Assembly: GCA_040376005.1 (NCBI GenBank) | Contig: JBEIRK010000001.1 | Span: forward strand, 13,868 to 77,867 | DNA from: JAGXTF01 sp040376005 | Lineage (GTDB): Bacteria > Bacteroidota > Bacteroidia > NS11-12g > UBA955 | Direction of reading: 5' to 3' | DNA length: 64,000 nt | In this document: piece after piece, positions 9,514 through 17,788 of the stretch | Layout of the letters: every line of letters starts with the position of its first letter | Numbering within the stretch: position 1 is the stretch's first letter | Notes under the pieces: generated by a model | What the model was told of the DNA's origin: nothing | Seen by the model: the letters and a program-made list of their open reading frames with translations, nothing else | The model's database searches: none | Program-made: the position numbers and the translations under genes

Positions 9514-10278
9514 CTAATTGCTTTTGCCTGAAAGTTTATAAGCCGCTACTCCCACCCATTCTTTGGCCAGGGCATCAAATTTCCGCAGTGCTTCTGAAGA
9601 CGGTATAAACCAATCTGAGAGAATATAATGCCGGGCGGGATTGGAGAAAAATTGCACCGGTTTAGGAACCACAGCTATCCCAGCTTTGGAGAAGGTAGCT
9701 TTCGCCCTTGGCATATGGCTGGCAGTAGTAATCAGATACACAGGACCCATAGAATGTGCCGATTTAAGGATTTTAGCCGTTTCTACGGCATTTTCATAGG
9801 TGTTTATTGAAATGGTATCAATTAATATTTTCGAGCTGTCTATACCCATTCCAATGAGATATCTTCGGGCATAAATACTTTCAGGACGTATTTTACCCGT
9901 TATCGAGGCGGCACCACCACTTACAATTATGGTATCAATCGTGTGGTTTTTGAACAATTCAATGGCCTTGTACAATCGGGCAGCTGCTTCTGTGAGTACC
10001 ACTTCATGGCGGTATTCATCATAATCTGAGAACCCCCCTAGGACGACTGCGACGCGCGGGTTTGCTGCGGTTTTACCCAAATGGCTGGGCTCCCATAGTA
10101 TGGCCAATTCATTTACAAGCACCTTATTCGAGCTCAGAAACACCAGGGCTAAAGCGATGGCTACGAGCAAGGTTTTTCTTTTGGGCTTTTTGGCAACAAA
10201 CGACCAAAGTAAGAGCACAAGCATCCAAAACAAGGGTCGCAGCAGGGTGGTAAGTATTTTGGAAATAATGAAAAACAC
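9514..10278 (-). CDS. DUF218 (YdcF/ElyC/SanA-like) membrane protein
   Basis: Inner-membrane protein of the DUF218 family, whose E. coli members ElyC and SanA affect envelope integrity. The 254 residues have two N-terminal membrane segments (about 8-26 and 36-52) and a periplasmic domain starting at VAVVLGGF, with the family marks IIVSGGAAS, Y-AR-YL-GMGI, NTYENAVETA and ITTASHMPRA. The order is the ElyC-type layout (two helices, then the domain). Exact biochemistry of the family is unsettled. It converges with the LysM gene 35 bp away. Confidence 0.85.
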   Translation of the reverse strand: MFFIISKILTTLLRPLFWMLVLLLWSFVAKKPKRKTLLVAIALALVFLSSNKVLVNELAILWEPSHLGKTAANPRVAVVLGGFSDYDEYRHEVVLTEAAARLYKAIELFKNHTIDTIIVSGGAASITGKIRPESIYARRYLIGMGIDSSKILIDTISINTYENAVETAKILKSAHSMGPVYLITTASHMPRAKATFSKAGIAVVPKPVQFFSNPARHYILSDWFIPSSEALRKFDALAKEWVGVAAYKLSGKSN

Positions 10279-10356
10279 GAAGCAAAGGTAAAAACAAATC
10301 TGAATGACTGTGTTGGGTTGGCAATGGTGGCATTAGCCGCTGATAGAAAAAGGCCA

Positions 10357-10380
10357 CAAAAAAAGCGGCAGAAGCCGCTT
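10357..10380 (-). terminator. Terminator after tRNA-Lys
   Basis: On the minus strand AAGCGGC / GCCGCTT stem with a TTCT loop followed by a long T run, just downstream of the tRNA. Confidence 0.8.
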
Positions 10381-10392
10381 GATTGTTTTTTG

Positions 10393-10465
10393 TGATCCCG
10401 CTGGGACTCGAACCCAGGACCCATACATTAAAAGTGTATTGCTCTACCAACTGAGCTACAGAATC
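10393..10465 (-). tRNA. tRNA-Lys (TTT)
   Basis: Cloverleaf of 73 nt with discriminator A and no encoded CCA. Acceptor GATTCTG pairs with CGGGATC (two G-T pairs), D arm GCTC/GAGC, anticodon stem ATACA/TGTAT with loop CTTTTAA (anticodon TTT), T arm CTGGG/CCCAG. It differs from the tRNA-Gly here, which encodes CCA, so CCA addition must rely on a nucleotidyltransferase. Confidence 0.96.
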
Positions 10466-10484
10466 GTTCCTTTTTAAAGGACTG

Positions 10485-10515
10485 CAAAGGTAAGATTATT
10501 AATTCCCTTTGTCAA
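10485..10515 (-). promoter_or_regulatory. tRNA-Lys promoter
   Basis: On the minus strand TTG (complement of 10513-10515), a 20-bp spacer and TACCTTTG (10492-10485). The same spacing is seen at the tRNA-Gly and exbB promoters. Confidence 0.72.
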
Positions 10516-10523
10516 CCCTTTGA

Positions 10524-11627
10524 CTAAAAATATTTTCGAAATGTGTAATGTATTTTGGTTGTATGGGCACCCAATGAGACCAACATGCTCAGCATTTTAG
10601 GATTGAAATCCCCTATCCAGGCTAATTCTGCGACTTTAATCTGCGGTGTATTTTTGTAGCCTTCATAACATTTCATTATCAACCCTGTTTCAATACCTAA
10701 GTTTTGAAAGTTGGGTACAACCCCAAAAATAATGCCCCGAACTTTATCAATATTGCCTCGGCGCAGTATGAATTGCAACTTATTCCACCAGCTCATTTTG
10801 CCCTTAAAACTTCTGAACAACTGATTGACCTCAAGCATGCTGATGTAGAAACCGATAGGTCTTTCACCGGCATAGGCGAAAACGGCAAACTGCTTCATCA
10901 AAACTGGTTTTAGCTGTTTTAACCGCGTCATAACCATATCTTGGCTCAAGGGTTTAAAATCTTCATGATGGGCCCATGCTTCGTTATAAATAGTAGCAAA
11001 ATCGCGGGCAAACTTTTCTTTTTGAGCCCAATCAATAGTTACAAATGTATACTTACCGCTTTGCATCACACGGTCAGATAGCTTCGTGAAGCGTTCAAAA
11101 TTGAACTGATCTTCGGTGATTTCAGAAGTAGATTGTTCAATTTCTTTTTCAAAGCCATAGGCTTCAAAGAAGGCCCTGTAATAGCTGGGATTGTAATTTT
11201 CTCTATAGGATGGATAGGTATGATTCTCTACCAACAGTCCCCAGAAAGTATCTCTATCTCCAAAATTAACAGGCCCATCCATATAGGTACATTCTTGCCC
11301 AATCAGCCATGTTTTACAGGCATCAAAAAGGGCAAAGGCAGCTTCTTTGTCATCGATACACTCAAAATACCCCATACCGCCCATCTTACCTTCCTTTTTA
11401 ATGCGGTAAAATGCAGCTACCCGTCCGATAGCAATGCCATCTTTTTTCAAAAGAAAACGCACTGCATCGCCATCTTTAAATGCAGGATTGGCAGTCCTAT
11501 CAAATACATGCTCCACATCTGATAGCATCGGTTTTACATAAAGCGGGTCCTTGAGATACATGATATCCTGAACCGCATGAAATTCAGCAATTTCCTGAGC
11601 ACTGGATACTTGGACAAGTTGAAACAT
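10524..11627 (-). CDS. GNAT-fold (BcerS/YghO-like) acyltransferase-like protein
   Basis: Cytosolic protein of 367 residues resembling the YghO/BcerS-like group, which has an acyl-CoA N-acyltransferase fold but no established reaction. Visible marks are the N-terminal FHAVQDIMYLKDPLYVKPM, the central GPVNFGDRDTFWG and YNPSYYRAFFEAYGF (a GNAT-like stretch), and near the C-terminus GVVPNFQNLGIETGLI plus ELAWIGDFNPKML. It stands alone between tRNA-Lys and the cytochrome gene, all on the minus strand. Function unknown. Confidence 0.7.
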   Translation of the reverse strand: MFQLVQVSSAQEIAEFHAVQDIMYLKDPLYVKPMLSDVEHVFDRTANPAFKDGDAVRFLLKKDGIAIGRVAAFYRIKKEGKMGGMGYFECIDDKEAAFALFDACKTWLIGQECTYMDGPVNFGDRDTFWGLLVENHTYPSYRENYNPSYYRAFFEAYGFEKEIEQSTSEITEDQFNFERFTKLSDRVMQSGKYTFVTIDWAQKEKFARDFATIYNEAWAHHEDFKPLSQDMVMTRLKQLKPVLMKQFAVFAYAGERPIGFYISMLEVNQLFRSFKGKMSWWNKLQFILRRGNIDKVRGIIFGVVPNFQNLGIETGLIMKCYEGYKNTPQIKVAELAWIGDFNPKMLSMLVSLGAHTTKIHYTFRKYF

Positions 11628-11656
11628 GGGGCAAAAATAAGCAAAGCAATCAGAAT

Positions 11657-12793
11657 CTATGGGTTAGGATTCAGGGATATCTTTTCATCCCCTTCTTTCC
11701 AAGCCGTATAGGTTATGATGAATTGGAACATTTCGTCGGTAGCCCGCATGCTGGCTCCTCCGAATTCCAGTCTCTCTCCCACCCACTGCGGCGGATCGAA
11801 TGGGTTGTTGGGATTCGCGCGGGTGTTGTCAAAAGTTGCGATAGCCACAATTTCACTGCCCCTGGGCACAGGCACCATATGGGTAAAGGTGTAAAAGTAT
11901 TGCCAGCGAAAATCCCACTTGGGAATGCTGATCAGCGGAATTGTATCTCCATTGGGTTTAATGGCGTAGGCCAAGAAACGGGTACCTAACATGTGCAAAT
12001 GCGGGTTTATGGTGAGAATGGAGATATTCTCACCGACCATGAAGCGCGTGCTATGCTCTGTTTTCTTTCCCGGAGGAATAGAAAGTGGCGGAACAATGGG
12101 ACTCACCCCATTGGTACCTAGCATAATTTCGCTGGTGGGGCGCTGCGGTGCTTTGTCCGTGAAAAAGAGATTAATCACACTCTTATCCATCACTTTTCTA
12201 TCAGAAGGACCATAATGCATGTCGTTGCCGATGAATGCAAACTTGCGGCTCAAACGCACCGTGCCGATACCCGCAGGATATGCAGTGCCTAACACTCCGG
12301 GCAAATAGTTTACAGCACTGTGGATACGAAATGGCTTGGAGCCATCGTCATTTAAGAGATTCAATTTCAAGAAATCCTGGTCATACTCCCCTTGTGTTAT
12401 TTCTACTTTCAAAGGACTTTCCATCAAATTGGATTTCAAGTCGAAGGGATAGAGTAGCAAATGGCCATTAAAATGGTGCACCAAATCGGGGACCCCGGCC
12501 ACAAACTCTGCGGCTTGCAGGAAGGTGTCGTGCGGCAACAGGCCTGGAATTTTAAAAATAAAAAAGCGGTCTTTCCCATTGGGCATGAGCAGCACAGAGT
12601 CTAAATGCAGCACCATATCTGGTTTGCCAATATTGCTTCTCCACTGCGGCAACTCCAACTTGGGGAGCTTGTCTATAGGTCCTTCAGGGGCGCCTTGTTT
12701 TTGCCAGTCGGCAATCATTTGAATCTCAGCATCACTCAGGTATTTTTCACCTATAAAATGTGAATAGTTTGGGTCGGCAGGCCAGGGAGGCAT
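11657..12793 (-). CDS. Copper type II monooxygenase-like protein, C-terminal part after a frameshift
   Basis: Second part of a gene that is split from the cytochrome c-like part (12801-13019). The predicted product resembles proteins with an N-terminal CxxCH haem domain followed by a domain like the Cu(II) ascorbate-dependent monooxygenases (PHM/DBM type). Candidate copper ligands are VHHFNGH, the MHYGPSD segment and NPHLHMLG, with a downstream Met-containing stretch (GASMRATDEMFQF). MPPWPADPNYSHF is normally internal in such proteins, so ATG 12793 is probably not a real start: upstream the frame reads KTIVRVTGNRS and then closes at a TAG near 12846-12848. The intact product would run from 13019 to 11657, about 454 residues. 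Reaction unknown. Confidence 0.72.
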   Translation of the reverse strand: MPPWPADPNYSHFIGEKYLSDAEIQMIADWQKQGAPEGPIDKLPKLELPQWRSNIGKPDMVLHLDSVLLMPNGKDRFFIFKIPGLLPHDTFLQAAEFVAGVPDLVHHFNGHLLLYPFDLKSNLMESPLKVEITQGEYDQDFLKLNLLNDDGSKPFRIHSAVNYLPGVLGTAYPAGIGTVRLSRKFAFIGNDMHYGPSDRKVMDKSVINLFFTDKAPQRPTSEIMLGTNGVSPIVPPLSIPPGKKTEHSTRFMVGENISILTINPHLHMLGTRFLAYAIKPNGDTIPLISIPKWDFRWQYFYTFTHMVPVPRGSEIVAIATFDNTRANPNNPFDPPQWVGERLEFGGASMRATDEMFQFIITYTAWKEGDEKISLNPNP

Positions 12794-12800
12794 ACTTCTG

Positions 12801-13019
12801 TTACCCGTAACCCGAACAATGGTTTTGAGCTTTTTTTTTAACCTCTAAATAGCTCGTAAGCGGAAATGGGGCTGCGCCACTTTCTCTATGGCAAGGGGAA
12901 CAATTCTTAAACACCAATGGTGCTATATTTTCTGTGAAGGTATATTGTTTCCCAAAGAAACTGCAGGATACTGCCAGAGACAACGCCGCGATAAGAAAGA
13001 AAATCGTCCTTAATTTCAT
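12801..13019 (-). CDS. Cytochrome c-like lipoprotein N-terminal part, frameshifted at a poly-A tract
   Basis: First part of the same broken gene. Start ATG 13019 overlaps the redoxin stop as ATGA; an upstream ATG at 13034 exists but fits less well. The product has a lipoprotein signal (lipobox LAVSC) and the haem motif CSPCH followed by RESGAAPFPLTSYLEVKKK. After nine A (13-strand complement of T 12831-12839) the frame runs into a stop. With eight A it would continue as KTIVRVTGNRSMPPWP into the downstream part. Either a real mutation, a slippage site, or a sequence error in a homopolymer. Confidence 0.75.
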   Translation of the reverse strand: MKLRTIFFLIAALSLAVSCSFFGKQYTFTENIAPLVFKNCSPCHRESGAAPFPLTSYLEVKKKAQNHCSGYG

Positions 13020-13567
13020 GGTTCTATAAAGCAACCGTATGCTTCTGTTTTGCGCGTATAATCTACTTTGTTCTGGAAGATCGCATCCAAGGCATTCTGC
13101 AGATAGAAGATGCTGGGCTTATTGCGGTGTTTGCCCGTTTCAAAGGCATAATTATCCCAAGCGCCTTCGTACAATTTCTCAGAATTGGCATTCACTACAC
13201 AAACATAAGGGGTTACAGTCACATCAAAAAGCCGTGCCATGCTGCCATCATCAAAGTATTCCTTGCTGCTAAACGGATTGCGCGAATTCCCAGGCTTTGC
13301 TTGAATCACACTTACCAATTTCCAATTCGGTTTTTCTTGCAGTAAAGCATCTATACGGGCAATTTCAGGTCTGTAGTATTTACACAAGGGACAATCATCG
13401 GAGAGAAACACAAAAACTGCAACTTTTGTACTTGTTTCCAAGCCCAATTTTGGATGGTAAATAAGACTCGGCTTGGTATTGCTACACGCGCTGAGTGTCG
13501 CCAATAGCAGCAATGTCGCAATTGCGAAAAAGAGAGCCGTTTTAATGCGATTACTGAACACTTTCAA
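13016..13567 (-). CDS. Redoxin-like (thioredoxin-fold) lipoprotein
   Basis: Lipoprotein of 183 residues with a signal and lipobox (TLSAC) and a thioredoxin-like domain: VAVFVFLSDDCPLCKYY holds the CPLC active-site pair, VTPYVCVVN matches the cis-Pro loop, and GAWDNYAF the following strand. The start at 13567 is TTG; a GTG at 13561 is an alternative. It overlaps the stop of the upstream gene by 17 bp, and its own stop overlaps the next ATG as ATGA. In Planctomycetes and some Bacteroidota similar redoxin domains are joined to the cytochrome/copper-monooxygenase protein, which fits a shared redox task. Confidence 0.82.
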   Translation of the reverse strand: MKVFSNRIKTALFFAIATLLLLATLSACSNTKPSLIYHPKLGLETSTKVAVFVFLSDDCPLCKYYRPEIARIDALLQEKPNWKLVSVIQAKPGNSRNPFSSKEYFDDGSMARLFDVTVTPYVCVVNANSEKLYEGAWDNYAFETGKHRNKPSIFYLQNALDAIFQNKVDYTRKTEAYGCFIEP

Positions 13568-15608
13568 ATGCTTTTACAAAGCGCACACCCAAGTTTTGGT
13601 AAGGCGGAATGTAATCATACCACTTGTCATTATTCTTCAACTTCTTATCTAAGGCTGCCCAAAGGGTAACCCAGTTTACCTCACCTGTTCCGTCGCGCAT
13701 CATCTCACACATATCTTTCAAGAGCACATCATTTACCGTCCAAGTACCTACCTGTTTGCTACTCACGATTTGCGCATCAGAAGCATTGTCCAGCACGCGT
13801 GCAATATTCAAGTAGCCCCCACAGCTGCCTAAAATGGCGATTTTCACATTATTGGTAAGCAAATCCACCGTTCCTGTAAGGTGGTAACTATGCCCACGAT
13901 GCACCACAATATCCGGATAGCGTTTTTCGATTTCAAACAGTTTGCGCAGTACCTCGAGACCCATTTCTGATTGGGGCTTGTTGCAATACAATACAATTTT
14001 CTTGCCTTTGGTAGACTCGATGCGCGTGTAATGCGCCAATTCAGTCACTTTCCATCCTACAGCAGTTTTGAACTGTTGTACAAACCTCACATAGGCTGCT
14101 TCTCCATCTTCGTCATCATAGAACACATGCTGTTGCACGTTTTTATTATCGGGAAACAATAACCCTGCTTCTACTTTATCCAACAGAGGAATATCAAAAT
14201 TGATGCTTTTACCGGTAATGATTTCAGGCATACCTCCTGCCAATTTGAAGAGCAATCCATACAACCTCGCGCCGTATGTATTTCCGTTGGCATAACAGCG
14301 GTACAATTCAAACTTCAGCCGATCACTCATTTTTTCGCGCAGGGTACTGTCCGTAATTGAACCGAAAATATCTGCTACTTCCACAGCGGGTTCAAGGTTG
14401 CCACCCGTGGTTTCGAGGCCTTTTACAATCTCATCAATAAGCAAATCCTTCTCCCCTGCTGTCATGGTGTTCAACACCTTTTGCATGGTATTGTATCCTG
14501 CGCACATTTGAACAAATGTTCTAAATTTATTCCAGCCTTGTTTTTGAAAAAACACGTACATAGAACTATCTGTTCTGCGTTGCATAAAGCGATTAAACAA
14601 GCCTAAGAAAGAGGAAGTAAAAATCTCATCGCGGCTATAGACCATAATATTGTAGAGTTCTACGTCGGATAGTTTTGAAGCAATTGCAAAACGCACTTCG
14701 TCTTTTTCATCGTGCAACAAATTGATTTTTCGAATCACCTCCAAGCTGTGTTGGGTTAACTCTTGATCAACCGAATAAACGCCCAATATTTCTTTACTGG
14801 CTCGCAGCGCGCATAACTTTTTGAACCATGCATTTTTATTCTGCTGCAGAATTTCACTGCTGTCTATAGACATTCCGCGGTTGTACACCAGTTCTATATT
14901 GGTATAGCCAGAGCTCGCCCGACCATATTCTTGGAATATCTCATAGAGTTTTAAAACAACAGGATCCTTGCTCATTTGCAAGGTATTGTTTACAGGGTGT
15001 GAGGTACCAAAAAACTGTTTTACCGCGTTGGGGTCAAAGTGGGCAACAGTTTCAAGGACCGATAAAAACCAGGTTTCCCTATTGTAGTCGAGGTATTTGG
15101 TAAGCACATCATAGGGTTTTTTACCCGCTGCGAAGGTGAGAACATCGCGGGCATAGCTTCTTTTAACAAAATACGGAATACAATCCAGAGCTGTGAGTAC
15201 ATGATTCTTGAGCAGTTCCATGTCTTTTTGTGCGCCTAGGTTCAGGCTGAGCTTCTCGACCATGGAAAGATACTGTTCGAAATAGGCCAAGTATCTCACA
15301 TTGTTCTTATTGATATTTTGCAGGACAATACTGAGTGCTGCGTAAAAAGGTTGTTTTTCTTTTTCGGGAAAGGACGTTGCGGCTAAATTTTGTTGAATCC
15401 TATCTACGGTTTCAAAGAATATTTTCTTGCCGCGTACATTTTGTGCCATGGTATTAAAGAGCACCATGCTGTCCTTTTTGCCGTCGATAAGGTCAATCCG
15501 TTCTTGTTGCGTGTTGCATATCTCCACCATGGTTTCCACGGATTGAGCACGCAGAACTCCCGTGTTTCCTAGGAAAACTGATCCAATCGCGATTGCGCAT
15601 ACTGCCAC
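13551..15608 (-). CDS. Large secreted protein of unknown function, possible caspase-like His/Cys motif near the C-terminus
   Basis: Not a family I recognise. The open frame goes back to ATG 15686, but that start overlaps the trmH-like gene by 118 bp; the signal-peptide-like stretch VAVCAIAIGSVFLGNTGVL begins at GTG 15608, so I use that (685 residues). Most of the protein is alpha-helical in appearance. Near the end, strand-like IVVHRGHSYHL is followed 20 residues later by VKIAILGSCGGY. This His...Cys order at the ends of two hydrophobic strands resembles clan CD peptidases (caspase, gingipain, CHAT), with His (13890-13892) and Cys (13821-13823) 23 residues apart, shorter than usual. It overlaps the redoxin gene by 17 bp, so the two are coupled. 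Confidence 0.7.
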   Translation of the reverse strand: MAVCAIAIGSVFLGNTGVLRAQSVETMVEICNTQQERIDLIDGKKDSMVLFNTMAQNVRGKKIFFETVDRIQQNLAATSFPEKEKQPFYAALSIVLQNINKNNVRYLAYFEQYLSMVEKLSLNLGAQKDMELLKNHVLTALDCIPYFVKRSYARDVLTFAAGKKPYDVLTKYLDYNRETWFLSVLETVAHFDPNAVKQFFGTSHPVNNTLQMSKDPVVLKLYEIFQEYGRASSGYTNIELVYNRGMSIDSSEILQQNKNAWFKKLCALRASKEILGVYSVDQELTQHSLEVIRKINLLHDEKDEVRFAIASKLSDVELYNIMVYSRDEIFTSSFLGLFNRFMQRRTDSSMYVFFQKQGWNKFRTFVQMCAGYNTMQKVLNTMTAGEKDLLIDEIVKGLETTGGNLEPAVEVADIFGSITDSTLREKMSDRLKFELYRCYANGNTYGARLYGLLFKLAGGMPEIITGKSINFDIPLLDKVEAGLLFPDNKNVQQHVFYDDEDGEAAYVRFVQQFKTAVGWKVTELAHYTRIESTKGKKIVLYCNKPQSEMGLEVLRKLFEIEKRYPDIVVHRGHSYHLTGTVDLLTNNVKIAILGSCGGYLNIARVLDNASDAQIVSSKQVGTWTVNDVLLKDMCEMMRDGTGEVNWVTLWAALDKKLKNNDKWYDYIPPYQNLGVRFVKAFESVQ

Positions 15609-16105
15609 AATACGATGCCGCAAGCCACGGATATGTTGAGTGAGTGTTTGGTTCCAGCCTGAGGTATTTCTATGCATACATCGCAAATTTCAAGTACTTC
15701 TTCTGATACACCATCAATTTCATTGCCAAACACGAAAGCAAGTTTTCCACCCGGCCAATTTATGTCCTGCAAAGACTGCGATTCTCTGGTTTGTTCCACT
15801 GCAAAAATCATATACCCTTGGGCTTTCAAAAGTTGCAACACATTTACTGTTTTCGGGGAATAGGTCCATGCAACTGCCTTCTCGGCACCTATGGCCGTTT
15901 TGGTAATATCTCTATGGGGAGGACAGGCGGTAATGCCACATAAATAAATGTGCTGACTGCGAAATGCATCAGAAGTGCGAAAAACAGAGCCCACATTATG
16001 CATACTGCGAACATTATCTAGAACCACAACATAGGGCAACTTCTCTGCCTCATGAAATGCCTCAGTTGACAAGCGGTTGAGTTCAGACAATTTTAATTTC
16101 TTCAC
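15569..16105 (-). CDS. TrmH/SpoU family RNA 2'-O-methyltransferase
   Basis: SPOUT-class methyltransferase that moves a methyl from SAM to a ribose 2'-OH of tRNA or rRNA; the target is not clear from sequence. Motif 1 is VVLDNVRSMHNVGSVFRTSDAF, motif 2 FVFGNEIDGVS and motif 3 IPQAGTKHSLNISVACGIVLW, all intact. Homologues usually begin close to KKLKLSELNRLS, which matches GTG 16105; ATG 16123 is the alternative, and the longest frame (from 16204) would run into the divergent gene. A near-consensus box (TTATTTTG) ends 5 nt before the GTG. First gene of the operon with the secreted protein, redoxin and cytochrome gene. Confidence 0.88.
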   Translation of the reverse strand: MKKLKLSELNRLSTEAFHEAEKLPYVVVLDNVRSMHNVGSVFRTSDAFRSQHIYLCGITACPPHRDITKTAIGAEKAVAWTYSPKTVNVLQLLKAQGYMIFAVEQTRESQSLQDINWPGGKLAFVFGNEIDGVSEEVLEICDVCIEIPQAGTKHSLNISVACGIVLWQYAQSRLDQFS

Positions 16106-16180
16106 GCAGCAAAATAAAACCATGTTATCGAGAATAAATATAAATATGAAATAAGTCATTGGATAGGAGCAGTTTGTAAA

Positions 16181-16188
16181 TAATTTTG
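16181..16188 (+). promoter_or_regulatory. Promoter giving a likely leaderless mRNA
   Basis: TAATTTTG fits TAnnTTTG exactly and ends only 4 bases before the ATG at 16193. With the 6-nt spacing seen at rnpB, transcription would start at or within the start codon. Confidence 0.6.
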
Positions 16189-16192
16189 AATT

Positions 16193-17788
16193 ATGAAAAA
16201 GCAAATCTTCCTTATTGCTCTTGTTTTCATTTTTATAGGCTGTTTAAAAGAGCCGAGAAGTAAAATTGAAAAATTGCGGGGATTAAAATGGTCAGGCACC
16301 TACGCAGCTGCTGTTGTTGATGCCGACTTGAATTTGAACGACGCAGTTGAGCTCGTCACAGGCCTAGTGCAAGGTGGCACATACGGCGATGGAACCTTAT
16401 ACCTAGCATATGAGGAAATGGAATTTAGCAAATATGGATACGAACTGGTAAGGGTTCCCAACCAAAGCGAGAACAGCACTTATGAGCTGAGCAGCGGAGA
16501 GGAAGGGCAGCTGGCTTCTGGGAGTTTTACAAAGTCGCTGAATTTCAACTGGAATTTCTCAGTAAACGGAATGGCACAAACCGATAGTATTTGGATGGAC
16601 AGAGGCCAAATAGCTCCTGTTATATCAAACAGATACAACCATCCCTGCAGTGGGGTTGCTATTTTCCCTGACTTGTTGGTTCAAGGCCAACCTTTAACCG
16701 TCAATTTTACAATTCCAGCCAACGGAACCTACTCAACCGCTGCCTCCATATTGGGAAGCCATATAGACTTTAGCAAAACCAACCCATTTCACAATCAATT
16801 TCGCATGCAAGCGAGTATTACTTGGACAAACTCAGGGTTTGGATTTTCGCCAAGCGACGGCATTGATTTAGGGTTTGCAGCGAGCAACATGGTATTCAAC
16901 AGGGTGTTTGGCACCATGGGCACCGTATCGCTGCTTAACGCCAGCGATAGCATAGAAATATCCTTGTTTCAGAACAACTTGCCTGGCAATGTAAACTTCG
17001 AAGACCCCAAGTTAAAAATCAGCATATCCAACAATACAGGATTGCCACTCAGTTTGGAACCTTCCAACTTACAAGCCCATTATGAGTCTTTGGCCAGTCA
17101 AACCATCACAGGGGCGCCTGCTGCCTTAAACATAAGCGGAGTATCGCATAACAATGCGGGAAGCACATTAAAGGACTCCATCGTGCTAGACAAGAACAAT
17201 AGCAATATCAAAGGATTGGTGAACAACCAACCACAGTATATTTCCTATTCCGTGCAGGTTACGGGGAATAAGTTTTCAAACCCCAAGGTTTTTGTAAGTT
17301 CGGATTCAAGGGTGGCTGTAAAAGTCGCATTGGAATTGCCCTTCCATGGCTCTTCCAATGGGCTCACATTGGAAGACACCGTAGATTTCGACGCGGGCAG
17401 TGTAGATGGTATAGAAATCATCGATTGGCTCAATATGCGCTTACAAGTAAAAAATGAAATCCCACTTTCATTGGGTGTTCAGGCGTATTTCTTAGATGCG
17501 CAGAATAAGATACTGGACAGCTTATTTCAACCGTATCGTCAACTTATCGAGGCTGCCAAAGTGGATGCTTCTGGGAATGTCACCGCAGCTTATGAGGATT
17601 TGTATGATATCGAATTTAACAAGCCTAAAATCAATGCGATACTTCAGGCCAAGAAATTGAAGTTTAAAGTTATTGCGCCCACAGCCTTATACAATGGTTC
17701 ATCCGTACCCATCAAAATAAGCAACCTACAGCATCTTAAAATCAAAGTTGGTCTTCATACTAAATTATCTGTTAATGAAACGTTATAA
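16193..17788 (+). CDS. Large lipoprotein of unknown function
   Basis: Lipoprotein of 531 residues with a short signal and lipobox (FIGCLKEP, Cys17). The rest is beta-rich, with repeated stretches such as VNFTIPANG and VALELPFHGSSNGLTLEDT that suggest several immunoglobulin-like or LEA-like sheets. It overlaps the next gene by 14 bp, so the pair is coupled. Pairing of a lipoprotein with a DUF5723 barrel protein suggests a shared outer-membrane complex. No enzymatic motif. Function unknown. Confidence 0.75.
   Translation: MKKQIFLIALVFIFIGCLKEPRSKIEKLRGLKWSGTYAAAVVDADLNLNDAVELVTGLVQGGTYGDGTLYLAYEEMEFSKYGYELVRVPNQSENSTYELSSGEEGQLASGSFTKSLNFNWNFSVNGMAQTDSIWMDRGQIAPVISNRYNHPCSGVAIFPDLLVQGQPLTVNFTIPANGTYSTAASILGSHIDFSKTNPFHNQFRMQASITWTNSGFGFSPSDGIDLGFAASNMVFNRVFGTMGTVSLLNASDSIEISLFQNNLPGNVNFEDPKLKISISNNTGLPLSLEPSNLQAHYESLASQTITGAPAALNISGVSHNNAGSTLKDSIVLDKNNSNIKGLVNNQPQYISYSVQVTGNKFSNPKVFVSSDSRVAVKVALELPFHGSSNGLTLEDTVDFDAGSVDGIEIIDWLNMRLQVKNEIPLSLGVQAYFLDAQNKILDSLFQPYRQLIEAAKVDASGNVTAAYEDLYDIEFNKPKINAILQAKKLKFKVIAPTALYNGSSVPIKISNLQHLKIKVGLHTKLSVNETL

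Noticed and set aside
10124..10450. Minus-strand open frames across tRNA-Lys
   Set aside because: They cover the tRNA and its terminator and are not coding.
15608..15686. Upstream start (ATG 15686) of the secreted unknown protein
   Set aside because: Overlaps the conserved C-terminus of the methyltransferase by 118 bp, and the signal-like stretch begins near GTG 15608.
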